From NCBI GenBank assembly GCA_934541115.1, contig CAKTDF010000006.1, forward strand, positions 29,330 to 93,329: a stretch of DNA of 64,000 bases, written 5' to 3'. Positions 49,347 through 57,123 of this stretch are shown here, one piece after another. Numbering within the stretch: the stretch's first letter is position 1; each line of letters begins with the position of its first letter. Made by a program: the position numbers and the translations under genes. Under the pieces are notes generated by a model that saw only the letters and a list, made by a program, of their open reading frames with translations, had not been told where the DNA came from and did no database searches. Origin of the DNA: an uncultured Eubacteriales bacterium. Its GTDB lineage: Bacteria > Bacillota > Clostridia > Oscillospirales > Acutalibacteraceae.

Positions 49347-50114
49347 ATGAAAAAAGAACTTCGCAAGGCAGTTATTGCCGGCAACTGGAAAATGAACAAC
49401 ACCCCCTCTCAGACAACGGCTCTCATCAATGAGATGAAGCCTCTTGTTGCAGACGCAGACTGTGACGTTGTTCTCTGTGTTCCCTATATTGACATTCCCG
49501 CAGCCGTTGAGGCAGCCAAGGGTTCAAACATCAAAATCGGTGCCGAGAACGTTCACTTCAAAGCCTCCGGCGCATATACCGGTGAAGTTTCAACCGATAT
49601 GCTCAAAGAAGCAGGCGTTGAATACGTTGTAATCGGCCACAGTGAAAGAAGAACTTACTTTGGCGAGACCGACCAGACCGTCAACCTCCGCTCACTTGCA
49701 GCTCTCAATGCAGGACTCAAGGCTATCATCTGTGTTGGCGAAACTCTTGAACAGAGAGAACTCGGCTATACCGAGACTCTCCTCAAATTCCAGACAAAAA
49801 TGGCTCTTACAAACGTAAAGCCCGAACAGCTCAAAAATGTTATCATTGCTTATGAACCGGTATGGGCAATCGGTACCGGCGTCACCGCAACCGCTGACCA
49901 GGCGGACGAAGGCAACGGCTTTGTACGCGCAGCCATCGCCGAAGCATACGGTGAAGAGCTTGCAGAAACCGTTACCGTTCAGTACGGCGGCTCAATGAAC
50001 GCAAAGAATGCCGACGAGCTCGTTTCAAAGGTCAACGTTGACGGCGGTCTCATCGGCGGCGCATCGCTCAAAGCTCAGGACTTCTCAGTCATTGTTAAGG
50101 CTGCGAGCAAATAA
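49347..50114 (+). CDS. tpiA: Triosephosphate isomerase
   Basis: Interconverts dihydroxyacetone phosphate and glyceraldehyde 3-phosphate. AGNWKMN holds the active lysine, the catalytic histidine is in VVIGHSERRTYFGE, and the glutamate is in IAYEPVWAIGTGVTAT. The C-terminal phosphate-binding GGSMNAKNADEL and GGLIGGASL are present. Length is 255 aa. AAAGGAG lies upstream. It follows pgk by 27 bp. Confidence 0.98.
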   Translation: MKKELRKAVIAGNWKMNNTPSQTTALINEMKPLVADADCDVVLCVPYIDIPAAVEAAKGSNIKIGAENVHFKASGAYTGEVSTDMLKEAGVEYVVIGHSERRTYFGETDQTVNLRSLAALNAGLKAIICVGETLEQRELGYTETLLKFQTKMALTNVKPEQLKNVIIAYEPVWAIGTGVTATADQADEGNGFVRAAIAEAYGEELAETVTVQYGGSMNAKNADELVSKVNVDGGLIGGASLKAQDFSVIVKAASK

Positions 50115-50126
50115 AAATTGAACACT

Positions 50127-50154
50127 GAAAAGGGTTGCTTTGCAGCCCTTTTTT
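50127..50154 (+). terminator. Terminator-like hairpin between tpiA and gpmI
   Basis: AAAAGGG-T-TGC pairs with GCA-G-CCCTTTT followed by TT. It may reduce read-through into gpmI and set relative expression. Confidence 0.65.
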
Positions 50155-50180
50155 AGAAGATTGAAAGGTAGATCTTTACT

Positions 50181-51713
50181 ATGAAAAAAACTGTTTTACT
50201 TTGCATCATGGACGGTTTTGGAAAGAACCCATCCGACTACGGCAATGCAATTGCCGCAGCAAACAAACCTAATCTCGATCGACTTATGAGTGAAAATCCG
50301 ATGACATATATCGGAGCCTCGGGCATGGATGTCGGACTTCCCGACGGACAAATGGGAAACAGCGAAGTCGGTCATACCAATATCGGCGCGGGCAGAGTTG
50401 TTTATCAGGAGCTCACAAGAATAACAAAATCCATTCAGGACGGCGACTTCTTCCAAAACGAAGCCCTTGTTGGAGCAATGGAGAATTGCAAGAAAAACGG
50501 CTCTGCACTCCACCTCATGGGACTCATGAGCGATGGCGGTGTTCACAGCCACAATACCCACATGTATGCGATTGTTGAGCTTGCCAAGAGAATGGGGCTT
50601 AAAAAAGTTTTTGTTCACTGCTTCCTTGACGGTCGTGACGTCCCCCCTGTCTCCGGTGCCGATTATGTTGCAGAAACGATCTCCAAACTCGATGAGATAG
50701 GAGTCGGCAAAGTTGCCACTGTTATGGGTCGTTACTATGCAATGGATCGCGACAATCGTTGGGAAAGAGTAGGAAAAGCATATGCCGCAATGGTATACGG
50801 CGAGGGAATTAAAGCTTCTGACCCCGTTGAGGCTATTAAAAAGTCCTATGAAACCATAGACGAAGACGGAAAGCATCTGACCGACGAATTTGTTCTTCCC
50901 ACTGTCTGCCTTGAAAATGCAACCGTCAAGCCAAACGATTCTGTTGTTTTCTTCAATTTCCGTCCGGACAGAGCAAGAGAAATTACCCGCACTTTTGTTG
51001 ACGAGGCTTTCAGCGGATTTGAAAGAAAGAACGGATTTTTCCCGCTTTACTATGTATGCATGACTCAGTATGATGCAACAATGCCGAATGTTCACGTTGC
51101 TTTCAAACCTCAATCGCTCAAAAACACCTTTGGCGAATATATTTCAGATCTCGGTCTTACTCAGCTGCGTATTGCAGAAACCGAGAAGTATGCACATGTA
51201 ACGTTCTTCTTTAACGGCGGTGTTGAAAAGCAGTTCAACGGCGAAGACAGAATTCTTGTTGCTTCGCCCAAGGTAGCAACCTATGACATGCAGCCCGAAA
51301 TGAGCGCATATGAAGTGACTGACAAGGTTGTTGAAGCCGTCAAATCAAACAAATATGACGCAATTATTCTCAACTTTGCAAACTGCGATATGGTTGGTCA
51401 TACCGGCGTTTTTGAGGCTGCAAAAGCCGCTGTTGAAGCTGTTGACAAATGCGTAGGCAGAGTTGCGGATGCAATTAAGGAAATGGGCGGTGTAATGCTC
51501 ATCACCGCAGACCACGGCAATGCCGACAAGATGATTGCCGAAGACGGCACACCGTTCACCGCGCACACAACAAATCCCGTTCCGTTCGTTGTTGTCAACC
51601 ACAATTGTGAAGTACGCGACAAAGGCAAGCTTTGCGACATTGCCCCGACAATGCTCAAAATAATGGGAATTCCTCAGCCGGAAGAAATGACCGGAGAAAG
51701 CATTGTTAAATAA
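50181..51713 (+). CDS. gpmI: 2,3-bisphosphoglycerate-independent phosphoglycerate mutase
   Basis: A manganese-dependent enzyme that converts 3-phosphoglycerate to 2-phosphoglycerate. The N-terminal metal site is LLCIMDGFGKNP, the phosphoserine motif is GQMGNSEVGHTNIGAGRVVYQ, and further ligands are seen in FLDGRDVPP, MGRYYAMDRDNRWER, FNFRPDRAREITR, NFANCDMVGHTGV and ADHGNADKM. Length is 510 aa, as usual. The dependence on Mn and pH makes this form common in endospore formers, where it helps hold 3-phosphoglycerate in spores. Confidence 0.98.
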   Translation: MKKTVLLCIMDGFGKNPSDYGNAIAAANKPNLDRLMSENPMTYIGASGMDVGLPDGQMGNSEVGHTNIGAGRVVYQELTRITKSIQDGDFFQNEALVGAMENCKKNGSALHLMGLMSDGGVHSHNTHMYAIVELAKRMGLKKVFVHCFLDGRDVPPVSGADYVAETISKLDEIGVGKVATVMGRYYAMDRDNRWERVGKAYAAMVYGEGIKASDPVEAIKKSYETIDEDGKHLTDEFVLPTVCLENATVKPNDSVVFFNFRPDRAREITRTFVDEAFSGFERKNGFFPLYYVCMTQYDATMPNVHVAFKPQSLKNTFGEYISDLGLTQLRIAETEKYAHVTFFFNGGVEKQFNGEDRILVASPKVATYDMQPEMSAYEVTDKVVEAVKSNKYDAIILNFANCDMVGHTGVFEAAKAAVEAVDKCVGRVADAIKEMGGVMLITADHGNADKMIAEDGTPFTAHTTNPVPFVVVNHNCEVRDKGKLCDIAPTMLKIMGIPQPEEMTGESIVK

Positions 51714-51738
51714 AAGTCATTGATATATAAATATCATA

Positions 51739-51785
51739 ACCACCCGACATGCAGTGAATGACTGTATATCGGGTGGTCGTTTTTG
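51739..51785 (+). terminator. Terminator of the glycolytic operon
   Basis: ACCACCCGA (51739-51747) pairs with TCGGGTGGT (51769-51777), with an inner GCAGT/ACTGT stem, followed by CGTTTTTG. Confidence 0.8.
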
Positions 51786-51847
51786 TTTTGGTGAATTTAA
51801 CCGCTATTTAAATGCAATACGTTTATCAGATAGTTATTCCTGACCGA

Positions 51848-52864
51848 TTACTTTTTAAGATTTTCAAAAAGCTTTAAATTATCAAACGAATAGGTTCTTT
51901 TTCCGTCCTCAATTTCATGAATTATGCGGCAAACCATGTCATTATAAGGTGTGGGAACGCCATATTTTTTTCCATATGCACAAACAACACCGTTGATTGC
52001 ATCAATCTCACACTTTTTTCCTTTTTCAAGATCCTGAAGCATACTCGCCTTTAAAAGCGCGTGTTTCTTGATGCAGATCGGAATAAGTATAAAAGCAATT
52101 TTCTTTTTTATCGCATTGTTGTAATCAAGTAGTTTTACAATATCCTTACCTTGAACCGGAGCAATTTTTATTCCAGCCGCAGCTGCAACATCAATACATT
52201 CCTTGATAAGGTTCTGACAGCAAACGCGCGAATCTTTTCTGTTGGCAGCATCTCCGAATGTTCCGCCTGTCACTGCGGACATTCCGCTGAAGGTTGCATT
52301 TATAAGAAGCTTTGACCAACGAACCCCCATAAAGTTATCTTCAATGTCAACCGGACACATTTTTTCGAGCAGAGACTTAACATACATAAGCTTTTCATCT
52401 TTTTTTCCATTCATGCGTCCGAGACCAAAGCTAAGACTGTCAGGTTCACTGGTAAGCTCCGAAACACCCTTTCCATGAAGAGTTGCTCCCCATGCAACCG
52501 TGCAGCCCATAGTTCTGTCTTCGCCGACCACTTCAGAAACAGAGAGCTCCGGCAGACCGTTCTGCATTGTGCACACAATGCAATCATCGGTCATGTTATT
52601 CCTAAGATTTTCGAGTATTTTTTTATTTTCAAGCTGCTTTGTCAAAAGGATTATAAGCTCATATTTTTCTGTCATCTCATCCGGAGTGAGGGCATGAACC
52701 GGAACAGTCATGTTCACTGTGCCGATAATTTTTGCACCGTCTTTGTTGAGTGCGTCAACATGCTCCTTGTTACGCGTAATGAGATCAACATCAACCCCTG
52801 CTTTTGAAAGGTATGCACCAAGTACGGTTCCGAGTGAACCTGCTCCGTATATTGCTGTTTTCAT
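51848..52864 (-). CDS. Ketopantoate reductase family protein (PanE/ApbA-like)
   Basis: A 338-residue NADPH-dependent reductase with the Rossmann motif AIYGAGSLGTVLGAYLSKAG, LLTKQ, the MQNGLPE motif, and WSKLLINATFSGMSAVTGGTFGD with the catalytic lysine. The C-terminal helical domain is typical, ending with the PTPYNDMVCRIIHEIEDG motif. PanE makes pantoate for coenzyme A, but many paralogues reduce other 2-oxo acids, and no pan gene is nearby. The start at 52864 has AAGGAGA upstream, immediately after the tsf terminator, so it may depend on read-through or a promoter not recognised here. Confidence 0.88.
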   Translation of the reverse strand: MKTAIYGAGSLGTVLGAYLSKAGVDVDLITRNKEHVDALNKDGAKIIGTVNMTVPVHALTPDEMTEKYELIILLTKQLENKKILENLRNNMTDDCIVCTMQNGLPELSVSEVVGEDRTMGCTVAWGATLHGKGVSELTSEPDSLSFGLGRMNGKKDEKLMYVKSLLEKMCPVDIEDNFMGVRWSKLLINATFSGMSAVTGGTFGDAANRKDSRVCCQNLIKECIDVAAAAGIKIAPVQGKDIVKLLDYNNAIKKKIAFILIPICIKKHALLKASMLQDLEKGKKCEIDAINGVVCAYGKKYGVPTPYNDMVCRIIHEIEDGKRTYSFDNLKLFENLKK

Positions 52865-52883
52865 TTTTATCTCCTTCAAAAAA

Positions 52884-52911
52884 TCCCTCCCACTTTGAAA
52901 AGCGAGAGGGA
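52884..52911 (-). terminator. Terminator of tsf
   Basis: Minus strand TCCCTC pairs with GAGGGA, followed by six T, 14 bp after the tsf stop and directly before the ribosome site of the ketopantoate reductase-like gene. Confidence 0.7.
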
Positions 52912-52924
52912 CAAGTTTCAAAAA

Positions 52925-53857
52925 TTATTTGCCGCCAACCATGCTTGCGATTTCATCAGCAAAGTTTTCGGTCTTCTTTTCAATGCCTTCGCCCTTTTCA
53001 AAGCGAACAAAACCGGTAACCTTGATTTCTGCGCCAAGTGCCTTTGCAACAGAATCAACATAACCCTTTACATTGCCCTCAAAGAGGTCGGAACGGACAA
53101 ATTCCTGGCAAAGGAGGCAGTTTTCTTTATAATACTTGCCGATCTTGCCTTCAACGATCTTGTGAAGAACAGCTTCCGGCTTGTTTGCCATCTTCGGATC
53201 CTCTTTCATCTGAGCAACAAGGATCGTCTTTTCTTTTTCAAGAACCTCATCGGGAACAGAAACTTCGTCAAGGTATGACGGATTCATTGCAGCAACCTGC
53301 ATTGCAACATTTTTGCCCATTGAGTCAAACTCAGGCTTTGCAGCTGTTGCATCGTCAACGTCAAATGAAACCATAACGCCAACAGTGCCGCCTGCATGAA
53401 TATAAGTTGCAACATGACCGATTGTGCGCTTAAAGCGACGAATCTTCATGTTTTCACGCAGAGCAAGGAAAACCTCCTGGACTGCTTCTTCAACAGTGCC
53501 TTCACCGTCTGAAATCTCTGTTTTGAGAAGGGCGTCAACGTCTGCCGGATCCTTTTCAACAACAGTCTTAACAACCTTTTTAGCAAGAGTTGTGAACGGC
53601 TCACCCTTGGCAACAAAGTCGGTTTCGCAGTTGATTTCAACAAGAGCACCGCTCTTACCGTCGTTGTATGCAGCAACAACGCCTTCGGCTGCAACTCTTG
53701 AGGACTTCTTTGCTGCTGAAGCAAGTCCCTTTTCTCTGAGAATATCAACGGCCTTGTCCATATCGCCTTCAGCTTCAACAAGAGCCTTTTTGCAATCCAT
53801 CATTCCTACGCCGGTCTTTTCGCGAAGAGCCTGAACGTCTTTAGCGGTAAATGCCAT
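52925..53857 (-). CDS. tsf: Elongation factor Ts
   Basis: The nucleotide-exchange factor of EF-Tu. The N-terminal UBA-like domain is DVQALREKTGVGMMDCKKALVEAEGDMDKAVDILREKG, and the motif NCETDFVAKGEPF is diagnostic. The core and dimerisation parts follow, 310 aa in all. AGGAGG lies 8 nt before the ATG. It is downstream of rpsB with a strong hairpin between the two genes. Confidence 0.97.
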   Translation of the reverse strand: MAFTAKDVQALREKTGVGMMDCKKALVEAEGDMDKAVDILREKGLASAAKKSSRVAAEGVVAAYNDGKSGALVEINCETDFVAKGEPFTTLAKKVVKTVVEKDPADVDALLKTEISDGEGTVEEAVQEVFLALRENMKIRRFKRTIGHVATYIHAGGTVGVMVSFDVDDATAAKPEFDSMGKNVAMQVAAMNPSYLDEVSVPDEVLEKEKTILVAQMKEDPKMANKPEAVLHKIVEGKIGKYYKENCLLCQEFVRSDLFEGNVKGYVDSVAKALGAEIKVTGFVRFEKGEGIEKKTENFADEIASMVGGK

Positions 53858-53890
53858 AATAAATTCCTCCTAAATTTATAAAATCTTGAA

Positions 53891-53919
53891 AAAAGCCCGT
53901 AGATGTAAATTTACGGGCT
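53891..53919 (-). terminator. Intrinsic terminator between rpsB and tsf
   Basis: Minus strand AGCCCGTAA... pairs with ...TACGGGCT and is followed by TTTTTTC. It would attenuate tsf relative to rpsB. Confidence 0.75.
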
Positions 53920-53932
53920 GAAAGTTTTTCTG

Positions 53933-54667
53933 TTACTGAGCGTCTGCTTCCTCAGCCGCAGCTTCTTCTGCGGGAGAATTAGCTTCGCCCTGTCTGCCTT
54001 CGATAATAGCGTCAGCCATAGCGCCGGCAATAAGTCTTACAGCGCGGATAGCGTCGTCGTTACCGGGAATTACATAGTCAACTTCATCGGGATCGCAGTT
54101 GGTGTCAACGATAGCAACGATGGGAATACCGAGCTTGTGAGCTTCTGCAACGGCAATTCTTTCCTTGCGCGGGTCAACAATGAAGATTGCAGCGGGCTGC
54201 TTCTTCATGCCGGTGATACCGCCCATGAACTTTTCAAGCTTTTCAATCTCAAGGTTGAGCTTGATGACTTCTTTTTTGGGAAGAAGAGCGAATGTTCCGT
54301 TTTGCTCCATATCCTTGAGCTGAGCGAGTCTCTTAATTCTCTTTTGAATGGTATTGAAATTGGTGAGCATACCGCCGAGCCAACGTGCATTGACGTAAGG
54401 CATGCCGCAACGGATTGCTTCCTCACGAATAGAATCCATAGCCTGCTTCTTGGTTCCTACGAAAAGAACTTCGCCGCCGTTTTCGGATACTTCGCGAACA
54501 AAGGAATAAGCTTCCTCAAGCTTTTTGACCGTCTTCTGAAGGTCGATGATGTAAATTCCGTTTCTTTCTGTGAAAATGTACTCGGACATTTTCGGGTTCC
54601 ATCTTCTTGTCTGATGTCCGAAATGAACACCGGCTTCAAGAAGCTGTTTCATTGATACTACTGCCAT
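53933..54667 (-). CDS. rpsB: 30S ribosomal protein S2
   Basis: A structural protein of the small subunit. Signatures: VSMKQLLEAGVHFGHQTRRWNPKM, FVGTKKQAMDSIREEAIRCGMPYVNARWLGGMLTNFNTIQKRI and PAAIFIVDPRKERIAVAEAHKLGIPIVAIVDTNCDPDEVDYVIPGNDDAIRAVRLI. The start at 54667 follows AGGAGG; an upstream in-frame extension lies in the leader. Length is 244 aa with an acidic Ala/Glu tail. It forms a transcription unit with tsf. Confidence 0.98.
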   Translation of the reverse strand: MAVVSMKQLLEAGVHFGHQTRRWNPKMSEYIFTERNGIYIIDLQKTVKKLEEAYSFVREVSENGGEVLFVGTKKQAMDSIREEAIRCGMPYVNARWLGGMLTNFNTIQKRIKRLAQLKDMEQNGTFALLPKKEVIKLNLEIEKLEKFMGGITGMKKQPAAIFIVDPRKERIAVAEAHKLGIPIVAIVDTNCDPDEVDYVIPGNDDAIRAVRLIAGAMADAIIEGRQGEANSPAEEAAAEEADAQ

Positions 54668-54698
54668 TTGAGTTTCCTCCTGAAAATTAGTTTTAACC

Positions 54699-54757
54699 AC
54701 CGCAGGTTCCGAAAGTATGCCGCACTTACGTGAACAGGGCATACCAATCCCCTGCGT
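54699..54757 (-). promoter_or_regulatory. Structured rpsB leader, possible S2 autoregulatory site
   Basis: In the minus-strand transcript CGCAGG (54751-54756) pairs with CCTGCG (54701-54706) and encloses a perfect 7-bp stem GTATGCC/GGCATAC (54738-54744/54715-54721). Ribosomal protein genes often carry such leaders for feedback by their own product. The match is structural only; I do not recall a confirmed S2 leader of this shape. Confidence 0.5.
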
Positions 54758-54771
54758 GCGTTATCTTGCGT

Positions 54772-54800
54772 ATTATATCACAGTCCAAAAGTAAAAGCAA
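54772..54800 (-). promoter_or_regulatory. Promoter of rpsB-tsf
   Basis: Minus strand TTGCTT (54795-54800), 17-bp spacer, TATAAT (54772-54777), with an extended TGA before the -10. Confidence 0.75.
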
Positions 54801-54834
54801 TAGATTTTTTGCCGATTTTTAGCTTTTTGAGAGA

Positions 54835-54878
54835 TATTTTTTACGGACGGCATCCAGTTTCTGCCGTCCGTAAAAATC
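54835..54878 (-). terminator. Terminator of spoIIGA-sigE
   Basis: Minus strand TTTTTACGGACGGCA pairs with TGCCGTCCGTAAAAA, a perfect long stem about 30 bp after the sigE stop. Confidence 0.8.
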
Positions 54879-54904
54879 TTCCCCCCTTTCAGCCTGAAAT
54901 ATGA

Positions 54905-55624
54905 TTATCCCACTTTTTCAAGCTCTTTCCGCAGTCTTTCGATTATCCGCTTTTCAAGACGCGAAATATAACTTTGAGAGATTCCCAGCATATCTGCCAC
55001 CTGCTTTTGCGTATACTCCTTTGAGCCGAAAAGACCGAATCGCATCGTCATTATTGTACGTTCGCGGTCATCAAGTTTTTTTACCACCTCAAGAAGCTGA
55101 TTTCTCTCGTCCCGCATTTCAAGATCCCTCCCCACCGTGTCGCTGTCGCTCCCGAGAACATCGGAAAGCAGGAGCTCATTGCCGTCCCAGTCAACATTAA
55201 GAGGTTCTTCAATTGATACCTCGTTTTTTTTGTTAGCTGTTTTCCGCAGATACATAAGAATTTCATTTTCAATGCAGCGCGAAGCATAGGTTGCGAGTTT
55301 TATTTTTTTGGACGGGCAGAAAGTATTGACTGCTTTAATCAGCCCTACGGTTCCTATTGAAACGAGATCTTCAATACCTATGCCGGTATTTTCAAATTTT
55401 CTCGCAATATACACCACAAGGCGAAGATTATGCACAACAAGCTTGTCTCTGTTTTCAAAATTTCCGTTTTCAATTTGTTCAAGAATTTCACTCTCCTGCT
55501 TTTTACTCAGCGGAGCAGGCAAAGTTTGAGAACCGTTGACGTAAAAGAACTCGCTTTCGGCTCCCATTGCTATTAAAAAACGTCTTTTGAGCCAGAATAT
55601 TTTTAATTTAAGCTTTGAAAACAT
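54905..55624 (-). CDS. sigE: Sporulation sigma factor SigE (pro-form)
   Basis: The first mother-cell sigma factor, made as an inactive precursor. The N-terminal pro-sequence (about 27 residues, MFSKLKLKIFWLKRRFLIAMG) is basic and hydrophobic, as expected for membrane tethering. Region 2 is seen in RDKLVVHNLRLVVYIARKFENTGIGIEDLVSIGTVGLIKAVNTF and ATYASRCIENEILMYLR. Region 4 is DDRERTIMTMRFGLFGSKEYTQKQVADMLGISQSYISRLEKRIIERLRKEL. GGGAGAATACAA precedes the ATG. The gene overlaps the end of spoIIGA by 17 nt. Confidence 0.96.
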   Translation of the reverse strand: MFSKLKLKIFWLKRRFLIAMGAESEFFYVNGSQTLPAPLSKKQESEILEQIENGNFENRDKLVVHNLRLVVYIARKFENTGIGIEDLVSIGTVGLIKAVNTFCPSKKIKLATYASRCIENEILMYLRKTANKKNEVSIEEPLNVDWDGNELLLSDVLGSDSDTVGRDLEMRDERNQLLEVVKKLDDRERTIMTMRFGLFGSKEYTQKQVADMLGISQSYISRLEKRIIERLRKELEKVG

Positions 55625-56459
55625 TTGTATTCTCCCTTTCCTTGAAATTCTCCAGCACCTGTGGGTTTAGGAGAACTTTAAAATCTGAATTCTTGATTCT
55701 TTCATCGGTTATTGCCACATAAACAGCATTCGTTTCGAGCCTGCCTTTCGGTGAGCTCACCGTCAGTTTTTCCGGGCGAAACGCGCTCAACACGCTTTGA
55801 CCGGTTACACATGAGCACGGAATCAGCCGCAGCTTTTCTTCCGGCACATCAAAATCCGAGCCGAAAAGTCCCCTTTCAGCCACAATCACGGGCAGAGAAG
55901 AAAACGGCTCAAAAAGTGAATTTCCGGTGTCAAGCAATGCCCGGCAGGAAAAACTTTGACCTGTGTACTCTATCGTAACGTCAAAGACGGTGCCATCGGG
56001 AGCTTTTGCTCTGAGCAAAAGATTCACAACGCTCAGCACACAATAGCAAACAGCGGTAAGAACAACCAAAGTGAGTGCGTCAATATCAAAATATACGATT
56101 CCGACAGAAAGAAACATTGATTGCGGTGAAACAACAATTTCCAGTGCGAGCATCAATCCGGCAAAAACAAAATTTACAAGAAAAAAAGCGCCGAAAAGAC
56201 GAAACAACTTTTTCTTATCAAACGGATAAAACGCTGCAAACAAAATCAGCAGCGAAAACACCGGACGGAAAAGAGCCAAAAGCAAATTTGTCACTCCGTC
56301 AATAAGAATCACAAGCGAAAACGCACCGCCAAGCAGCGAAGAAAGCACGGCGCGCAAACGTGAAACAGGAACGCGCGACACCAACGCGCACGAGCGCAAA
56401 AGAGCATAGGTCACATATGTGTTGATTACAAAAAGAATATCGGCATACATAACCTGCAT
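55608..56459 (-). CDS. spoIIGA: SpoIIGA, pro-SigE processing protease
   Basis: A membrane aspartic protease that removes the SigE pro-sequence after a signal from the forespore. Five membrane segments lie in the first 150 residues, starting with YADILFVINTYVTYALLRS. The cytoplasmic protease domain holds the catalytic aspartate in CRALLDTGNSLFEP. The C-terminal part (IPCSCVTGQSVLSAFRPEKLTV and VYVAITDERI) is also typical. Length is 283 aa. AAGGGTGG lies 4 nt before the ATG. It is transcribed with sigE. Confidence 0.93.
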   Translation of the reverse strand: MQVMYADILFVINTYVTYALLRSCALVSRVPVSRLRAVLSSLLGGAFSLVILIDGVTNLLLALFRPVFSLLILFAAFYPFDKKKLFRLFGAFFLVNFVFAGLMLALEIVVSPQSMFLSVGIVYFDIDALTLVVLTAVCYCVLSVVNLLLRAKAPDGTVFDVTIEYTGQSFSCRALLDTGNSLFEPFSSLPVIVAERGLFGSDFDVPEEKLRLIPCSCVTGQSVLSAFRPEKLTVSSPKGRLETNAVYVAITDERIKNSDFKVLLNPQVLENFKERENTNVFKA

Positions 56460-56558
56460 AAAACCACCCTTTTAGTAACCGATGATGATTAAGATTAAAA
56501 TTTCGGCAAGTATATTCTGCGTCAGCATGTATAAGTGGGCAAGTTGACGTTACAGACA

Positions 56559-56587
56559 AGATAAAATGCATAGCAGCATTCCGTCAA
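56559..56587 (-). promoter_or_regulatory. Probable promoter of spoIIGA-sigE
   Basis: Minus strand TTGACG (56582-56587), 17-bp spacer, TTATCT (56559-56564), about 100 bp before spoIIGA. The long-spaced Spo0A-activated promoter known in Bacillus is not obvious here, and no clear 0A box is seen. Confidence 0.5.
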
Positions 56588-56639
56588 AAAATCTCCTCAT
56601 CAGCTATCGGCAGTTACTTTTGCTTTCATCTGAATTATA

Positions 56640-56667
56640 AAAAAATCCGACGGCGAAAGCCGTCGGA
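56640..56667 (-). terminator. Minus-strand terminator upstream of spoIIGA
   Basis: CCGACGGC and GCCGTCGG form a perfect stem with a TTTC loop, followed on the minus strand by ATTTTTTT. It would end any transcript reading down from the flavoprotein genes. Confidence 0.8.
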
Positions 56668-56698
56668 ACGTGCGGAAAACAAAAAACTTTAATTTTCC

Positions 56699-56727
56699 TT
56701 GATTATCCAAAAAAGGCGTGATATAAT
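56699..56727 (+). promoter_or_regulatory. Promoter with inverted-repeat arms before the 30-aa peptide gene
   Basis: TTGATT (56699-56704), 17-bp spacer, TATAAT (56722-56727) with an extended TG. The hexamers lie inside a perfect 10-bp inverted repeat CCTTGATTAT (56697-56706)/ATAATCAAGG (56723-56732). The symmetry is suggestive of an operator but may be coincidental, since the hexamers themselves are partly complementary. Confidence 0.65.
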
Positions 56728-56764
56728 CAAGGCGGACACAACAATTATGAAAGGAGACACGGTA

Positions 56765-56857
56765 ATGGAAAATTTTGACCTCAAAAGATTTCTTCATGAC
56801 CTCAAAACATTTTTGGAAGAAATGTATGCTGCAATAAAAAACATTTTTACAAAATAA
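56765..56857 (+). CDS. Small amphipathic peptide, 30 aa
   Basis: A 30-codon gene (begins MENFDLKRFLHDLKTFLEEM) with AAAGGAGA 8 nt before the ATG and a near-consensus promoter 38 bp upstream. It has no signal peptide, no full membrane segment and no cysteine. Hydrophobic residues at 6, 9/10, 13, 16/17, 20, 24 and 27/28 fall on one face of a helix, with Lys, Arg, Asp and Glu on the other, so an amphipathic helix is expected. This layout suits a membrane-surface peptide (compare the general idea of SpoVM), a small-protein regulator, or a type I toxin-like peptide. I do not recognise a family. Confidence 0.6.
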   Translation: MENFDLKRFLHDLKTFLEEMYAAIKNIFTK

Positions 56858-57082
56858 CACGCACAAAAATTTAAAGTGCCGTCCCTGGTTCTTGTGCGCA
56901 GATCGTGCCGCCGTTTTGTCAAGCAAAGTTCAAAAGAAACTGCTTGTTGCTTTTTGAAATTTATTTGATAGATATGCCGTGCAACTCGATGCGTGCTATG
57001 AATTATGCGGCGTTGACTTAATGCGCAGTATCGGTGAAAATTTGCCTTAAAAAACCGCATTGAGTTCGACTCTCTTCAGCTT
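56858..57082 (+). ncRNA. Probable structured 3' RNA downstream of the 30-aa gene
   Basis: From the peptide stop to a very strong plus-strand terminator there are about 225 nt with no convincing coding frame. Stems include CGCACAA/TTGTGCG (starting near 56861) and CAAGCA/TGCTTG. With the promoter at 56699 this would make a transcript of about 390 nt. The segment may be a structured RNA or simply a long 3' untranslated region; I cannot match it to a known family. Confidence 0.35.
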
Positions 57083-57121
57083 AACTCCCGGTCTCACCGA
57101 AACGGTGAGACCGGGAGTTTT
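57083..57121 (+). terminator. Strong plus-strand terminator
   Basis: A perfect 17-bp stem: AACTCCCGGTCTCACCG (57083-57099), loop AAA, CGGTGAGACCGGGAGTT, then TTTT. The T tract lies only on the plus-strand side, so it ends a plus-strand transcript, not the adjacent minus-strand flavoprotein gene. Confidence 0.8.
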
Positions 57122-57123
57122 GG

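Noticed and set aside
48827..49402. A 191-codon minus-strand frame opposite pgk and the tpiA start
   Set aside because: Shadow of two strongly conserved glycolytic genes.
50196..51113. A 305-codon minus-strand open frame inside gpmI
   Set aside because: Fully antisense to the highly conserved gpmI, with no start signals; a shadow of strong codon bias.
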